Shown: positions 1-8,029, counted from the stretch's first letter. The stretch is 13,505 nucleotides of DNA from Promethearchaeota archaeon (GCA_016839385.1 JAEOUK010000719.1:1-13505); one strand, 5' to 3'. Notes: generated by a model from the sequence alone, not told the origin. Program-made: numbers and translations.

Positions 1-1
1 C

Positions 2-127
2 CTCGCCGCCGTACTCCTGATCATCGGTTTCCAGACTGTCCTAATTGGCCTCCTGGCAGACATGGTCGCGGCGAATAGGAAAATAGTAGAGGAGATACAA
101 TATCAGATTAGGAGACGAGGAAAATAA
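2..127 (+). CDS. C-terminal end of a GT2 glycosyltransferase (partial, 5' end outside window)
   Basis: An open frame enters from the left edge and stops with TAA at 125-127, giving 41 residues. The peptide starts with a hydrophobic stretch ([20 protein letters not shown]) and continues [20 protein letters not shown] final membrane-like helix followed by 'LLAD-x-x-AANR' and a basic tail is the usual C-terminus of polyprenyl-phosphate-sugar synthases of the DPM1/GT2 type, which make lipid-phosphate sugar donors at the cytoplasmic face. Such a donor could feed the GT-C enzyme encoded at 9657-11234; that link is inference. The first 120 bases are about 52% G+C by hand count, much higher than the gene that follows. 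The catalytic domain is not visible, so the assignment rests on the tail alone. The 162 bases between this stop and the next gene are AT-rich, with no convincing promoter or hairpin. Confidence 0.72.
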   Translation, partial: LAAVLLIIGFQTVLIGLLADMVAANRKIVEEIQYQIRRRGK

Positions 128-289
128 ACATTTGAGCCCTGTTCAGGTACTCATCATTTTATTATTTTGATTATGACATTTTGAATACCCTAATTTTTAG
201 TTTCTCGAAGTATTACTCCCAACTGGATTTTCATGAATAAGAAATTCGATATCTGACCAATATAAAAAATGCTAACAAATTAATCATAA

Positions 290-1432
290 ATGCGAGTTTG
301 TTATTTCGGTACTTATAGAGAAAATTATTGTCGAAATCAAATAATTATTGAGGGGCTTCGACAAAATGGTATTAATGTGATTGAATGCCATGAACAACTT
401 TGGCGAGGAATCGATGATAGGATTGATATTTTTTCTGGTGGATGGTTAAAACCTCAATTCTGGGTGCGGATTCTTAAGACATACTTCAGATTAATTATTA
501 AGTTTTTACGAATTAAAGATTACGAAATATTAATCGTTGGATATCCAGGACATTTTGATGTATATCTTGCTAAATTATTAACATTGTTTCATAGAAAACC
601 CTTAGTTTGGGATGTATTGAATTCCCTTTACCTGATTGTTATTGAAAGAGGCTTAAGTGAAGCAAATCCTTGGACTACAAAATTTATAAAATTTATTGAA
701 AAAAATGCCTGCAGATGTCCAGACATGTTATTCCTAGACACAGAAGCCTTTATAGATTGGTTCAGTGTTACTTATAAAATAAAAACACAGAAGTTCAGAG
801 TTTTACCTATTGGTGCAGATAATCGCATCTTTTTTTATCAAGACGCATCATCAAATAATCCCAATATACTCAAAATTCTCTATTATGGTTCCTATATTCC
901 AAACCACGGCGTGGAATTTATCATTCAATCAGCGAATTTACTAAGAGATGACACAAGCATAGTCTTTGAAATGATTGGATCAGGACCAAGTCTTGATATG
1001 GCAAAAAAATTATCAGAAACATTTAAGTTGCAAAATATTCATTTCATTCAATGGTTAAGTAAGGATGACTTGGTTACTCATTTAGCAAATGCTGATATTA
1101 TATTAGGGGGATTTGGGGACACAGAACAGGTAAAATTAACGAATAATAATAAAATTTTCGAAGCGTTTGCTATGAAAAAACCTGTAATTCACGGTAGATC
1201 CCCAGCTTTGCCTAAAAATATTAAACATGGAATTCATATTTATTTATGTGATCGCGGTTCAGGAGAATCACTTGCCAAAGCCATTAAAATTTTAAAATCT
1301 CAACCACTTTTTCGTCATGAATTAGCGTGTAATGGTTATGAAATTTTCCAAGAGTCCTATGCCATTAAACCCATTGGTAAACAAATAGTGGATTATTGCT
1401 CATTTTTATCCAAAAAATCCACATCTTTGTAA
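290..1432 (+). CDS. GT4-type glycosyltransferase (GT-B fold)
   Basis: This 380-residue protein has the length and two-lobed plan of GT-B glycosyltransferases, which move a sugar from a nucleotide donor to a glycan acceptor at the cytoplasmic membrane. The N-terminal lobe opens with MRVCYFGTYRENYCRNQ (residues 1-17), typical of this group. The C-terminal lobe begins near LKILYYGSYIPNHGVEF (194-210). The donor-site region is NNNKIFEAFAMKKPVI (285-300), where E291 is the conserved glutamate of the GT4 C-terminal motif and FAMKKPV matches the usual 'AMGxPV' turn. There is no signal peptide, and no clear Shine-Dalgarno precedes ATG 290; the start is chosen because MRVCYFGTY is where the family begins. 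It is followed after 22 bases by a second GT4 gene, so the two are probably cotranscribed. Donor and acceptor sugars cannot be told from sequence. Confidence 0.85.
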   Translation: MRVCYFGTYRENYCRNQIIIEGLRQNGINVIECHEQLWRGIDDRIDIFSGGWLKPQFWVRILKTYFRLIIKFLRIKDYEILIVGYPGHFDVYLAKLLTLFHRKPLVWDVLNSLYLIVIERGLSEANPWTTKFIKFIEKNACRCPDMLFLDTEAFIDWFSVTYKIKTQKFRVLPIGADNRIFFYQDASSNNPNILKILYYGSYIPNHGVEFIIQSANLLRDDTSIVFEMIGSGPSLDMAKKLSETFKLQNIHFIQWLSKDDLVTHLANADIILGGFGDTEQVKLTNNNKIFEAFAMKKPVIHGRSPALPKNIKHGIHIYLCDRGSGESLAKAIKILKSQPLFRHELACNGYEIFQESYAIKPIGKQIVDYCSFLSKKSTSL

Positions 1433-1454
1433 AAACTGATTTATTGCACAACCA

Positions 1455-2648
1455 ATGAGAATTATTTTTTTATTAACTCAAGACCTTGAATCTCCTTCAG
1501 GATTGGGAAGGTATTGGCCCTTAGCAAAAGAGTTAGCAAGATTAGGTCATGATTTAAAAATTTTTGCATTAAACTCAAATTATAAAAATCTTACACAAAA
1601 AAAATATTTCTCAAAAGGTGTTGAGATTAACTACGTAGCCCAGATGCACCTTTTGAAAGTTGATAGTTTGAAGAAATATTACCCAATACATCAATTGATA
1701 TTTATTTCAATCATCGCAACAATCAAACTAACCTGGAGTGCCATAACCACACCAGTTGATGTAGTGTTTATCGGTAAGCCCCATCCAATGAATGGAATCG
1801 CTGGATTGATTTGTAAACTTTTCCGAAGGGCTAGAATCTTATTGGATTGTGATGATTACGAAGCTGAAATAGGTCAATTCGGTGGAAAATGGCAAAAAAC
1901 CATTGTTAAATATTTTGAAAATTTATTGCCACACAAAGCGGATATCATTACAACAAATACCTACTTCAATAAAGATAGATTGAAGAATATAAACATTCCT
2001 GAAAATAAAATTGTTTATCTTCCTAACGGAATTGACCTTGATCGTTTCCATCAATTTGATCCAGCAAAAATTACTCAGATCAAAGATAAACTCAATCTTG
2101 GTGGGAAAAAAGTAATCTCATTTATCGGTACTTTAGGAATAAAAAGCCACCCAATCGACCTGCTAATTAAATCCTTCAAAGACATTGTTGTCTCAATTCC
2201 ATCATCAAGATTATTACTCGTTGGTGGAGGAGAAGATTATCAGCTTTTAATAAAATATGTGGAAAATTTAAATTTATCAGACTCTGTCATATTTACAGGA
2301 AGAGTACCTCCAGAAGATATTCCGATATATTACAAGGTTTCGGATATATCTGTGGACCCTGTAAACAATGATTATGCAGCGCGAGGTCGATCACCATTGA
2401 AATTATTTGAAAGTTGGATTTGTGGTGTTCCTTTTATCACCGGTGATGTGGGAGATCGGTCAAGATTAATTGGCAATCCTCCTGCTGGCTTAGTAATAAA
2501 ACCTGGAGATCACGAAGCATTGACGGATGGCATTATTAGAATCCTAAGTTCCAAACACCTTTCTGAGAATTATGTATCAATTGGTTATGAAAGGGTAAAA
2601 GATTTTTATTGGGAAAAGCTCATTTTAGAATTAAATCTATTTAATTAA
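1455..2648 (+). CDS. GT4 family glycosyltransferase
   Basis: This 397-residue GT-B glycosyltransferase is unlike its upstream neighbour in detail. The N-terminal lobe carries SGLGRY (15-20), the glycine-rich acceptor-side loop of GT4 enzymes, and RILLDCDDYEAE (127-138). The linker has LPNGIDLDRF (189-198), a hallmark at the start of the second lobe. The donor site is SPLKLFESWICGVPFI (313-328). E319 matches the second glutamate of the EX7E motif, while the first glutamate position is glycine (G311), a common variation in this family. It probably adds a sugar to a lipid-linked oligosaccharide in the cytoplasm. No Shine-Dalgarno stands before ATG 1455, and the gene follows the previous stop by 22 bases. 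The next gene starts 48 bases after its stop, consistent with a plus-strand operon covering 290-4895. Substrate specificity is unknown. Confidence 0.87.
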   Translation: MRIIFLLTQDLESPSGLGRYWPLAKELARLGHDLKIFALNSNYKNLTQKKYFSKGVEINYVAQMHLLKVDSLKKYYPIHQLIFISIIATIKLTWSAITTPVDVVFIGKPHPMNGIAGLICKLFRRARILLDCDDYEAEIGQFGGKWQKTIVKYFENLLPHKADIITTNTYFNKDRLKNINIPENKIVYLPNGIDLDRFHQFDPAKITQIKDKLNLGGKKVISFIGTLGIKSHPIDLLIKSFKDIVVSIPSSRLLLVGGGEDYQLLIKYVENLNLSDSVIFTGRVPPEDIPIYYKVSDISVDPVNNDYAARGRSPLKLFESWICGVPFITGDVGDRSRLIGNPPAGLVIKPGDHEALTDGIIRILSSKHLSENYVSIGYERVKDFYWEKLILELNLFN

Positions 2649-2696
2649 CTTTTTTCATGACAGATATTGGAATTTAGGATTTGGAATCTATTTGAA

Positions 2697-4895
2697 ATGA
2701 CAAAAATCGCAATTATTGGTGCTGGTTTATCTGGATTATTTTCAGGTTGGTTATTAAAGAAAAATAATATCGATTTTGTAATTATTGAACAAGAAGATTA
2801 TGTAGGAGGACTTGCTCGTAGTTTTAATTGGCATGGATATGATTGCGATTTTGCTACTCACCGGTTATTTACAGCTGATGAAAAAGTATTAAAGGAATTA
2901 TTGCAAATCACTCCGATGGGAAGGCATGTTCGTCGCAGTAAAATTTTTCTTCGGGGTAAGTGGTTACGAGATCCCCTGGATGTTATTGAGTTGTTCACAC
3001 ATTTACCGCTTAAGGATCAATTACATATTTTGCATTCGTATTTGTTTAGACCAAGGAATCTTCCTATCAATAATTTTGAGAATTTTGTCATCCATATATA
3101 TGGTAGAGGTTTATACCAGTATTTTTTTCAACCTTATACAGAAAAACTATTTGGTATATCCGGTGAAGAAATTTCTCGTACTTGGGCGAAGATGAAAGTA
3201 AGAATCGCAAATCCCTTTGATCTGATTAGAGAAAGCACCAAAACAAAATTCCAATATTTCTATTACCCGGTTACTGGTGGATATGGTGCTATTGCTGAAC
3301 AGCTTTATAGGAAAATTATTAATCATGTTAAATTAAATTCAAGAATTATTGAACTTAAAGAAGATCATCAATTAATCAAAAAGGTCAGATATGAACAGAA
3401 TGGGACAATCCATGAAGAGAAAGTTGATGCTGTAATTTCCACAATACCAGTAACAATTATAGCAAATCTACTAGGGTATCATGTAAATCTTAGGTTTCAG
3501 AAAGCTGATGCACTGTACCTTCAGATGAACCTATCTCAGATAACCGACAACCATTGGATTTATTTTATTGATAAAGACGTAGCGATTAACCGGATGGTTG
3601 AATTTCGGAATCTAAGTTCTCAATATGCAAACAACAAGCAAACTGTTATTTGTTTAGAGGTTACGCAACATAATCAGGATATCCCTGGAGATGTAATCTC
3701 TGACCTTGAAAAGGTCGGTTTAATTAATAAGAAAAATATTCTAGATACATTGATTATTCGTGAAAATTTTTCATATCCAATTTATGATATAAACTATGAA
3801 AAAACGATTCTTGATGTGAATAATTTCTTCAATTCTTACGAGAATCTCCATCTACTAGGACGATCAGCCGAATTCAAACACAGAGAAACTGATGATATTT
3901 TTGTTGCAGCCTCAGAATTAGTTTCAAAAATTAAAAACCAGATGGAAATTAAAAATAACATTCCTTTGTCAGAACTAGAAATAACTGATTTACATCAAAT
4001 TGATAATCCAAAAATATTTGCTGTAATCTTGACATGGAACAATTATCAAGATACACGTGAATGTCTAAATTCAATTAATCGGATTGAAAATGCTGATATC
4101 GAAATCGTTTTAGTTGATAATGGGTCAGTAGATGATACACCCCAAAAAATAAAAGCTGAATTTCCAGATGTTCACATCATTGAAAATGGACAAAACATTG
4201 GTGTACCTGCCGGGTATAATGTTGGATTTCGCCATGCTTTAAAGGAGAATGCCGATTATATTTTAATGCTTAATAATGATACAATCCTTCATTCTCAAAT
4301 GCTAGAAAATCTTCTAAGAATAGCGAAAGAGGATGAGAATTCTGGCATACTGATGCCTAAAATACTTTTTCATGGCACTAGTAATCAAGTTTGGTCTAGT
4401 GGAGGGCGATATAGAAAATTCCCACCAGCAATACTTATGACAGATAAAAGAAAAAAAATTGGGGATACTTTGAGGTTGATTGAATATGCTCCAAGTTGTG
4501 TATTACTCATACATAAGAAAGCTTTTTTAAAGGTTGGATTATTCGATCCCGGCTATTTCTTCTATTATGATGATTGGGATTTCTCTGAGCGTGTCCGAGC
4601 ACACGGGTTGAATATCTGGTATGTTCCGGATGCAATTGCCTGGCATAAAGTTTCTCGTTCTACGAAGGGAACTACATCACCTTTATATTGGAGAACCATG
4701 GCAGAAAGTAGTGTTAGGTTCTACAGAAGGCATGGTAGACCTGTATGGTTTTCTATATTGATACATATTGGATACCTAATTTTCCGGGAATTTTTCTGGA
4801 AAAGAAACTGGGAATATTGGAAATATTTCTATAAAGGGTTGTTGGATGGTTTTCAAAAACCACTGGGAAGTTTATCAATAAATGAAAATTTATAA
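2697..4895 (+). CDS. Fusion: FAD/NAD-binding amine-oxidase-like domain plus GT2 glycosyltransferase
   Basis: The protein has 732 residues from ATG 2697. An in-frame TTG at 2667 would add ten residues, but MTKIAIIGAGLSG at 2697 is the natural start of a Rossmann domain. Residues 1-412 resemble protoporphyrinogen-oxidase/UDP-galactopyranose-mutase-like flavoproteins: dinucleotide loop GAGLSG (8-13), E31 at the end of strand 2, GGLARS (37-42), DFATHRLF (51-58) and a late LLGRSAEFKHRETDD segment. Residues about 441-732 form a GT2 (GT-A) domain of the rhamnosyltransferase-like kind: FAVILTWNNY (441-450), VDNGS with D474, the metal-site equivalent NND (526-528) and YDDWDFSE (624-631). These domains are normally separate proteins. 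An internal ATG (3942, residue 416) lies at the junction but lacks a Shine-Dalgarno. A weak GGA lies 11 bases before ATG 2697. The flavin domain may alter a sugar or lipid carrier for the attached transferase; that is inference. Confidence 0.82.
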   Translation: MTKIAIIGAGLSGLFSGWLLKKNNIDFVIIEQEDYVGGLARSFNWHGYDCDFATHRLFTADEKVLKELLQITPMGRHVRRSKIFLRGKWLRDPLDVIELFTHLPLKDQLHILHSYLFRPRNLPINNFENFVIHIYGRGLYQYFFQPYTEKLFGISGEEISRTWAKMKVRIANPFDLIRESTKTKFQYFYYPVTGGYGAIAEQLYRKIINHVKLNSRIIELKEDHQLIKKVRYEQNGTIHEEKVDAVISTIPVTIIANLLGYHVNLRFQKADALYLQMNLSQITDNHWIYFIDKDVAINRMVEFRNLSSQYANNKQTVICLEVTQHNQDIPGDVISDLEKVGLINKKNILDTLIIRENFSYPIYDINYEKTILDVNNFFNSYENLHLLGRSAEFKHRETDDIFVAASELVSKIKNQMEIKNNIPLSELEITDLHQIDNPKIFAVILTWNNYQDTRECLNSINRIENADIEIVLVDNGSVDDTPQKIKAEFPDVHIIENGQNIGVPAGYNVGFRHALKENADYILMLNNDTILHSQMLENLLRIAKEDENSGILMPKILFHGTSNQVWSSGGRYRKFPPAILMTDKRKKIGDTLRLIEYAPSCVLLIHKKAFLKVGLFDPGYFFYYDDWDFSERVRAHGLNIWYVPDAIAWHKVSRSTKGTTSPLYWRTMAESSVRFYRRHGRPVWFSILIHIGYLIFREFFWKRNWEYWKYFYKGLLDGFQKPLGSLSINENL

Positions 4896-5075
4896 CTTCT
4901 CATTCATCCATCAATTTGAATTATTTTTGTTGATCTAAATAAAATTCCGGGGGATAATAAAAATTCATCTTCTATAAAAAGAATAAATTACAAAAGTCAC
5001 ACTCTATTGCATTTAATCCAAAATAAAGGGTTCTTTTCATTAAAATTTTTCTTGACTTACTGAAACGATAATTTT

Positions 5076-6029
5076 TCATGAGCTGGATTTTTTTGCTATC
5101 AGCGTAATATTACCTGATAATTTCAGTTTGTCTTGAATATAAAGAGGGAAAATCATAACCATTCTGATAGGAAGAGAATAATAGAACCTAGAGATAAGTC
5201 TCTGAATCGGAAGGTATTTATTTACCCAACCCTTTAACCAAAAATCTAAACTATGCCCAAGAGAATGATAACTTGATGCAATACACCGTTCTGCAAGAAT
5301 TTGAAATCCAATATCCGCTAAAATCTTTTTAATCAATCTTCTAGGAAAAATATATAAATGTCGTGGTAAATCCCACCCTGACCAATATCTGTTAAAAATA
5401 ACCCTCTCAATACTCGAATAATTAGGGATTGTGAAGACAATCAAACCATTATTTTTCAATATATCATATGCATATCGAAGGTCTTCTATTGGTTGTTCAA
5501 GATGCTCCAGTACATTCCAAAGAGTAATAACATCAAAGGATTCCTTTTGGAAAGAGATTTCTCGGAACCTTCCCTGGTAGATATTAATATTAGGAATGTT
5601 TTTTGCTGTATCAAAAGCAAATTGGTTTGGTTCGATACCAACGATGTCCCAAGTTTCATCCCTACTCATTTCTCGTAAGAACTTACCAGTACCACAACCA
5701 ATATCAAGTAATTTTCCCATCACCTTGAATTCTTTTATAAATCTCTTTCTCTTTATATATCCATAATTCTTTCCCAGATTTGTTAGCTTCTTTTCCCGTT
5801 TCAAGGATATGGGTGTATAAGCTGCATATTCTTTTGGATAATACTCTTTTAAACTATCCCAGGACAATCTTGGATTTTGTCGAAATAAACCACAATTTAT
5901 ACATTTTGCCATTGTAAATTCCCCCGGTTTGTCCTCTAACCAATCTGGACCAAAAAACAGATTAATGGATCTCTTTTCACCACACCAATCACAAGGAGTA
6001 TTTTCCCAATTTAATGTATTTTCATCCAT
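5076..6029 (-). CDS. Class I SAM-dependent methyltransferase with N-terminal Cys4 motif
   Basis: The 317-residue protein has C13-x2-C16 and C43-x2-C46, a probable zinc knuckle often seen at the N-terminus of surface-sugar methyltransferases. A Methyltransf_23-like class I domain follows: motif I KLLDIGCGTGKFL (106-118) binds SAM, GIEPN (131-135) holds the acidic ribose ligand E133, and LWNVLEHLEQP (170-180) is the motif near the active site. The segment RYWSGWDLPRHLYIFP (214-229) recurs in homologues from polysaccharide clusters. There is no signal peptide, so it acts in the cytoplasm, probably on a nucleotide sugar or lipid-linked glycan; the target is unknown. Its start lies 70 bases beyond the stop of the upstream minus-strand gene, and AAGGA is too far from the ATG to be a good ribosome site. 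It is the last minus-strand gene and converges with the fusion gene. I see no clear terminator hairpin downstream of its stop. Confidence 0.86.
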   Translation of the reverse strand: MDENTLNWENTPCDWCGEKRSINLFFGPDWLEDKPGEFTMAKCINCGLFRQNPRLSWDSLKEYYPKEYAAYTPISLKREKKLTNLGKNYGYIKRKRFIKEFKVMGKLLDIGCGTGKFLREMSRDETWDIVGIEPNQFAFDTAKNIPNINIYQGRFREISFQKESFDVITLWNVLEHLEQPIEDLRYAYDILKNNGLIVFTIPNYSSIERVIFNRYWSGWDLPRHLYIFPRRLIKKILADIGFQILAERCIASSYHSLGHSLDFWLKGWVNKYLPIQRLISRFYYSLPIRMVMIFPLYIQDKLKLSGNITLIAKKSSS

Positions 6030-6099
6030 AACGTAAACTTATTTTTTATTATTCCTTGGCGGGTGGGAGATCAAGATAAATTCCATGGAAATTATTCTC

Positions 6100-7146
6100 T
6101 TATTCAGCAATTTTATATTTGGAACTGCCTAAATGCTTTAATAGAAATTGATTTCTTTTCTTTGAGTTGATTGAAATATCCCATCTAGAAAACATTTGTC
6201 TACCTTTAACCAAGATCGAAATTGGGAAAAAATATTTCTCAAGTGTTGGAAAGTTTTTCCTCAGGGTATAAGACTGATTAACTATAAAGGATTTTTGTGA
6301 TGCAGCCAAAAAATCATCAAGCTTAATGATTTGATCATTGTGGCATTCGTCAAAACCATTAATTATACGAATATCATGGATATCGCCAGAAGCCGGAAGC
6401 ATTATTTTATCAATAGTTCGTAAAGTCTTCCTGTCGATAACAAAAATCCATCCAGTCGTCCAGCTTCGGTGTTTCCTTTCTTTCATCTTTGATAGCCCTA
6501 CAAATATGTAATCCTTCCCTACTGCTAAACCTCGAGAAAGGTAACCCTTAACATCTGGATTCCAAACTGTCTCATTATTAATTACATCGTATAAGCTACC
6601 ATTTTTTGAATCGCAAATTACCCATCCTAATTCACCTATCCAGATATTGTGAGCCCAATTAGCTCTTGATGGAACAAGGTCAACAACTTTCATTTCTGGT
6701 AAAGAAAGAATCCATACCTCCGAAAATTTATTGTAATTATGTGCTACAACATAAATATTGTCGCCATGTTTATGAATGGTGTTGAAATGATTCCCCAATA
6801 TCCCCTTGTTTTTATCATCTCGTTTAATATCATTTAGATAAATATTTTGTTCCCATAACCCTTCACTTGTGAATGTTGAAAGACAGTTATATCCAGTATT
6901 TGTAACAACTATTTTATCTTGAACAAATTCAATTTGGTGCGGTTGAGCTAATACAAAACGCGAAAGGATGTTTGTCTTTCCTTTTTGAAAGAATTGTAAA
7001 TACCCCCCAGAATGAGTTAACACAATCACACCATCTTTATGAGTTACGCCGAAATAATAACCGTCTCCCGAACGGATTATGGACGATCCGAGTGAATTCA
7101 GATCAACAAAGAATAGGTGGAGGGGAGTTGTTACTGCTAAATACAT
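6100..7146 (-). CDS. Beta-propeller-like protein of unknown function
   Basis: I cannot name the family with confidence. The 348 residues contain repeated strands of propeller type. Blade-like units recur with an H/N-x-I entry: PHQIEFVQDKIVVTNTG (69-85), HFNTIHKHGDNIYVVAHN (120-137), WAHNIWIGELGWVICDS (164-180), YLSRGLAVGKDYIFVGLS (202-219) and GDIHDIRIING (254-264). Residues about 280-348 look like a non-propeller basic tail. There is no signal peptide or membrane segment, so it is probably cytoplasmic, although its N-terminal hydrophobic strand could anchor loosely. AGGA lies four bases before ATG 7146, short spacing but acceptable. It sits between a lipoprotein gene and a methyltransferase gene, and related propellers occur in exopolysaccharide loci. 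A binding or scaffold role in glycan assembly is inference. An enzyme of lyase or epimerase type is an alternative, but no catalytic motif was recognised. Confidence 0.62.
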   Translation of the reverse strand: MYLAVTTPLHLFFVDLNSLGSSIIRSGDGYYFGVTHKDGVIVLTHSGGYLQFFQKGKTNILSRFVLAQPHQIEFVQDKIVVTNTGYNCLSTFTSEGLWEQNIYLNDIKRDDKNKGILGNHFNTIHKHGDNIYVVAHNYNKFSEVWILSLPEMKVVDLVPSRANWAHNIWIGELGWVICDSKNGSLYDVINNETVWNPDVKGYLSRGLAVGKDYIFVGLSKMKERKHRSWTTGWIFVIDRKTLRTIDKIMLPASGDIHDIRIINGFDECHNDQIIKLDDFLAASQKSFIVNQSYTLRKNFPTLEKYFFPISILVKGRQMFSRWDISINSKKRNQFLLKHLGSSKYKIAE

Positions 7147-7223
7147 TTATTCCTAACCAGAAATTGCACTGATGTAAAAAACTTACTAGACCAGCATGAT
7201 TCAAGGAACCAAACCATTAATTG

Positions 7224-7261
7224 ATGGAATTCTCGCTAATAAATCATGGAATTGCTAATAA
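7224..7261 (-). repeat. Small imperfect tandem duplication at the 3' end of the lipoprotein gene
   Basis: ATGGAATTGCTAATAA at 7246-7261 recurs at 7224-7242 with three extra bases (CTC) inserted after ATGGAATT; all sixteen other bases match, with a 22-base offset. The first copy in gene direction encodes the last residues LLAIP and runs into the stop at 7244; the second lies just after the stop. It could be a slippage remnant or chance in AT-rich DNA. Confidence 0.45.
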
Positions 7262-7759
7262 TTCAACTTCAATGACCTTCCCTAGATCCTCTTGATCCAG
7301 GGTTATGATTGCTAAATGTCCCTGGTTATAAAATCTTGCGGGGATTTGTTTACCATCCATCGTAAGTACCATTATTGCATAGGTTCCAGGATCAATATTT
7401 GTAAAAATGAAATCACCATTTCGTTCATCAACGATAGCTTGAGGTACTTCTCCAATTTGAAATTTCGGGATTGTATTGATATTTTCTTGCGAATCTAAAG
7501 GAACTAGGTATATGGCATCATTAGGATCAGGTGCGAACATAAGAGGGTCTTTGACAATTAATCGACCTTCTATTGTTATTTTCTTTTGATCTTGGTCAGA
7601 TTTTCCTAGCTCCTCAATAGGTTTGTCTTCTTGTTGTCCCATCTCACTTTCATGTTCTGCTCCATCCTGCACAATGGAGGGTGTATTCGATTCCTCCATA
7701 CATCCCACCAAGAAAAATGTAATGATAATTATTATTGCAATTCCAATTCTATTCCTCAT
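7244..7759 (-). CDS. Lipoprotein with a transthyretin-like (carboxypeptidase-regulatory-type) beta domain
   Basis: The start at 7759 is preferred over an upstream in-frame ATG at 7804 because GAGGA lies seven bases before it and the product then begins with a classic lipoprotein signal: MRNR, a run of isoleucines, and the lipobox LVGC (17-20) with C20 as the lipidated residue. That gives 171 residues. Residues 21-60 are a charged, acidic linker rich in E, D and Q. Residues about 61-171 are a beta-rich domain with GDFIFTNIDPGTYAI (115-129), the 'G-x-F-x-F-x-x-[IL]-x-P-G-x-Y' signature of prealbumin-like/carboxypeptidase-regulatory folds. These folds usually bind sugars or proteins or act as spacers at the surface. 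It should be anchored on the outer face of a membrane. It lies downstream of the secreted repeat protein but beyond that gene's terminator, so it probably has its own promoter. Its exact function is unknown. Confidence 0.78.
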   Translation of the reverse strand: MRNRIGIAIIIIITFFLVGCMEESNTPSIVQDGAEHESEMGQQEDKPIEELGKSDQDQKKITIEGRLIVKDPLMFAPDPNDAIYLVPLDSQENINTIPKFQIGEVPQAIVDERNGDFIFTNIDPGTYAIMVLTMDGKQIPARFYNQGHLAIITLDQEDLGKVIEVELLAIP

Positions 7760-7766
7760 AAATATT

Positions 7767-7771
7767 TCCTC
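7767..7771 (-). promoter_or_regulatory. Shine-Dalgarno site deciding the lipoprotein start
   Basis: GAGGA on the minus strand stands seven bases before ATG 7757-7759. The longer in-frame start at 7804 would place extra charged residues before the signal peptide, so this site decides the start. Confidence 0.75.
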
Positions 7772-7827
7772 AATTAACATAATTTTCAAGAACTCGATAT
7801 ACAATATTTGATTTTCTCAGGGTAATT

Positions 7828-7836
7828 AATATACCA
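7828..7836 (-). promoter_or_regulatory. Possible extended -10 promoter for the lipoprotein gene
   Basis: On the minus strand the bases read TGG then TATATT, matching the TGn-TATAAT extended -10 pattern. It lies about 70 bases before the lipoprotein ATG. The position 17 bases upstream reads GGTATT, so no good -35 box is present. A promoter is expected here because a terminator stands upstream, but the exact site is uncertain. Confidence 0.3.
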
Positions 7837-7987
7837 TAATAAAATCATTCAATACCGTGAGCCATAAGAGTTAAGAAATGTAAGTAGAATCAAGATGATT
7901 GACCAAACGAATACATTCAAAATAAGAATATTGAAATGATTGTAGTTATCCCTTTTTCAAATCATATCTTCAATAACTGGATTAATC

Positions 7988-8029
7988 AAAAATAACAAGA
8001 CATCCTAAAAATTTTGGATGTCTTGTTAT
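7988..8029 (-). terminator. Rho-independent terminator of the secreted repeat protein gene
   Basis: A perfect 14-base stem is formed by ATAACAAGACATCC at 7992-8005 and its exact complement at 8016-8029, around a ten-base AT-rich loop. On the minus strand the stem is followed by TTTT and then GATT. It begins 33 bases after the stop of the repeat protein gene (8062). The plus-strand side (CTTCTATCTTT) is less U-rich, so the hairpin mainly serves minus-strand transcription. Confidence 0.85.

Noticed and set aside
128..289. Possible promoter TTGATT-17-CTAATT before the first GT4 gene
   Set aside because: The -10 matches consensus at only two of six positions; a promoter probably lies here but cannot be placed.
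2667..2696. TTG-initiated ten-residue extension of the fusion protein
   Set aside because: It lies before the conserved Rossmann start MTKIAIIGAG, uses a rare start codon and has no ribosome site; ATG 2697 is better.
2926..3195. Plus-strand open frame inside the fusion gene
   Set aside because: It is in another frame of a clearly coding flavoprotein domain, and its translation has no recognisable protein features.
6081..6090. Perfect ten-base palindrome TTCCATGGAA upstream of the Cys4 methyltransferase
   Set aside because: Single short palindrome without a second copy or promoter nearby; expected by chance at this length.
7760..7804. Upstream ATG at 7804 for the lipoprotein
   Set aside because: It puts 15 residues with acidic charges before the lipoprotein signal, whereas ATG 7759 has a good GAGGA site and a standard signal peptide.
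7899..7930. Plus-strand TTGACC followed by TAAGAA at 18 bases, a possible antisense promoter toward the repeat gene
   Set aside because: The -10 matches only about half of the consensus, and it faces the terminator stem without a gene downstream.
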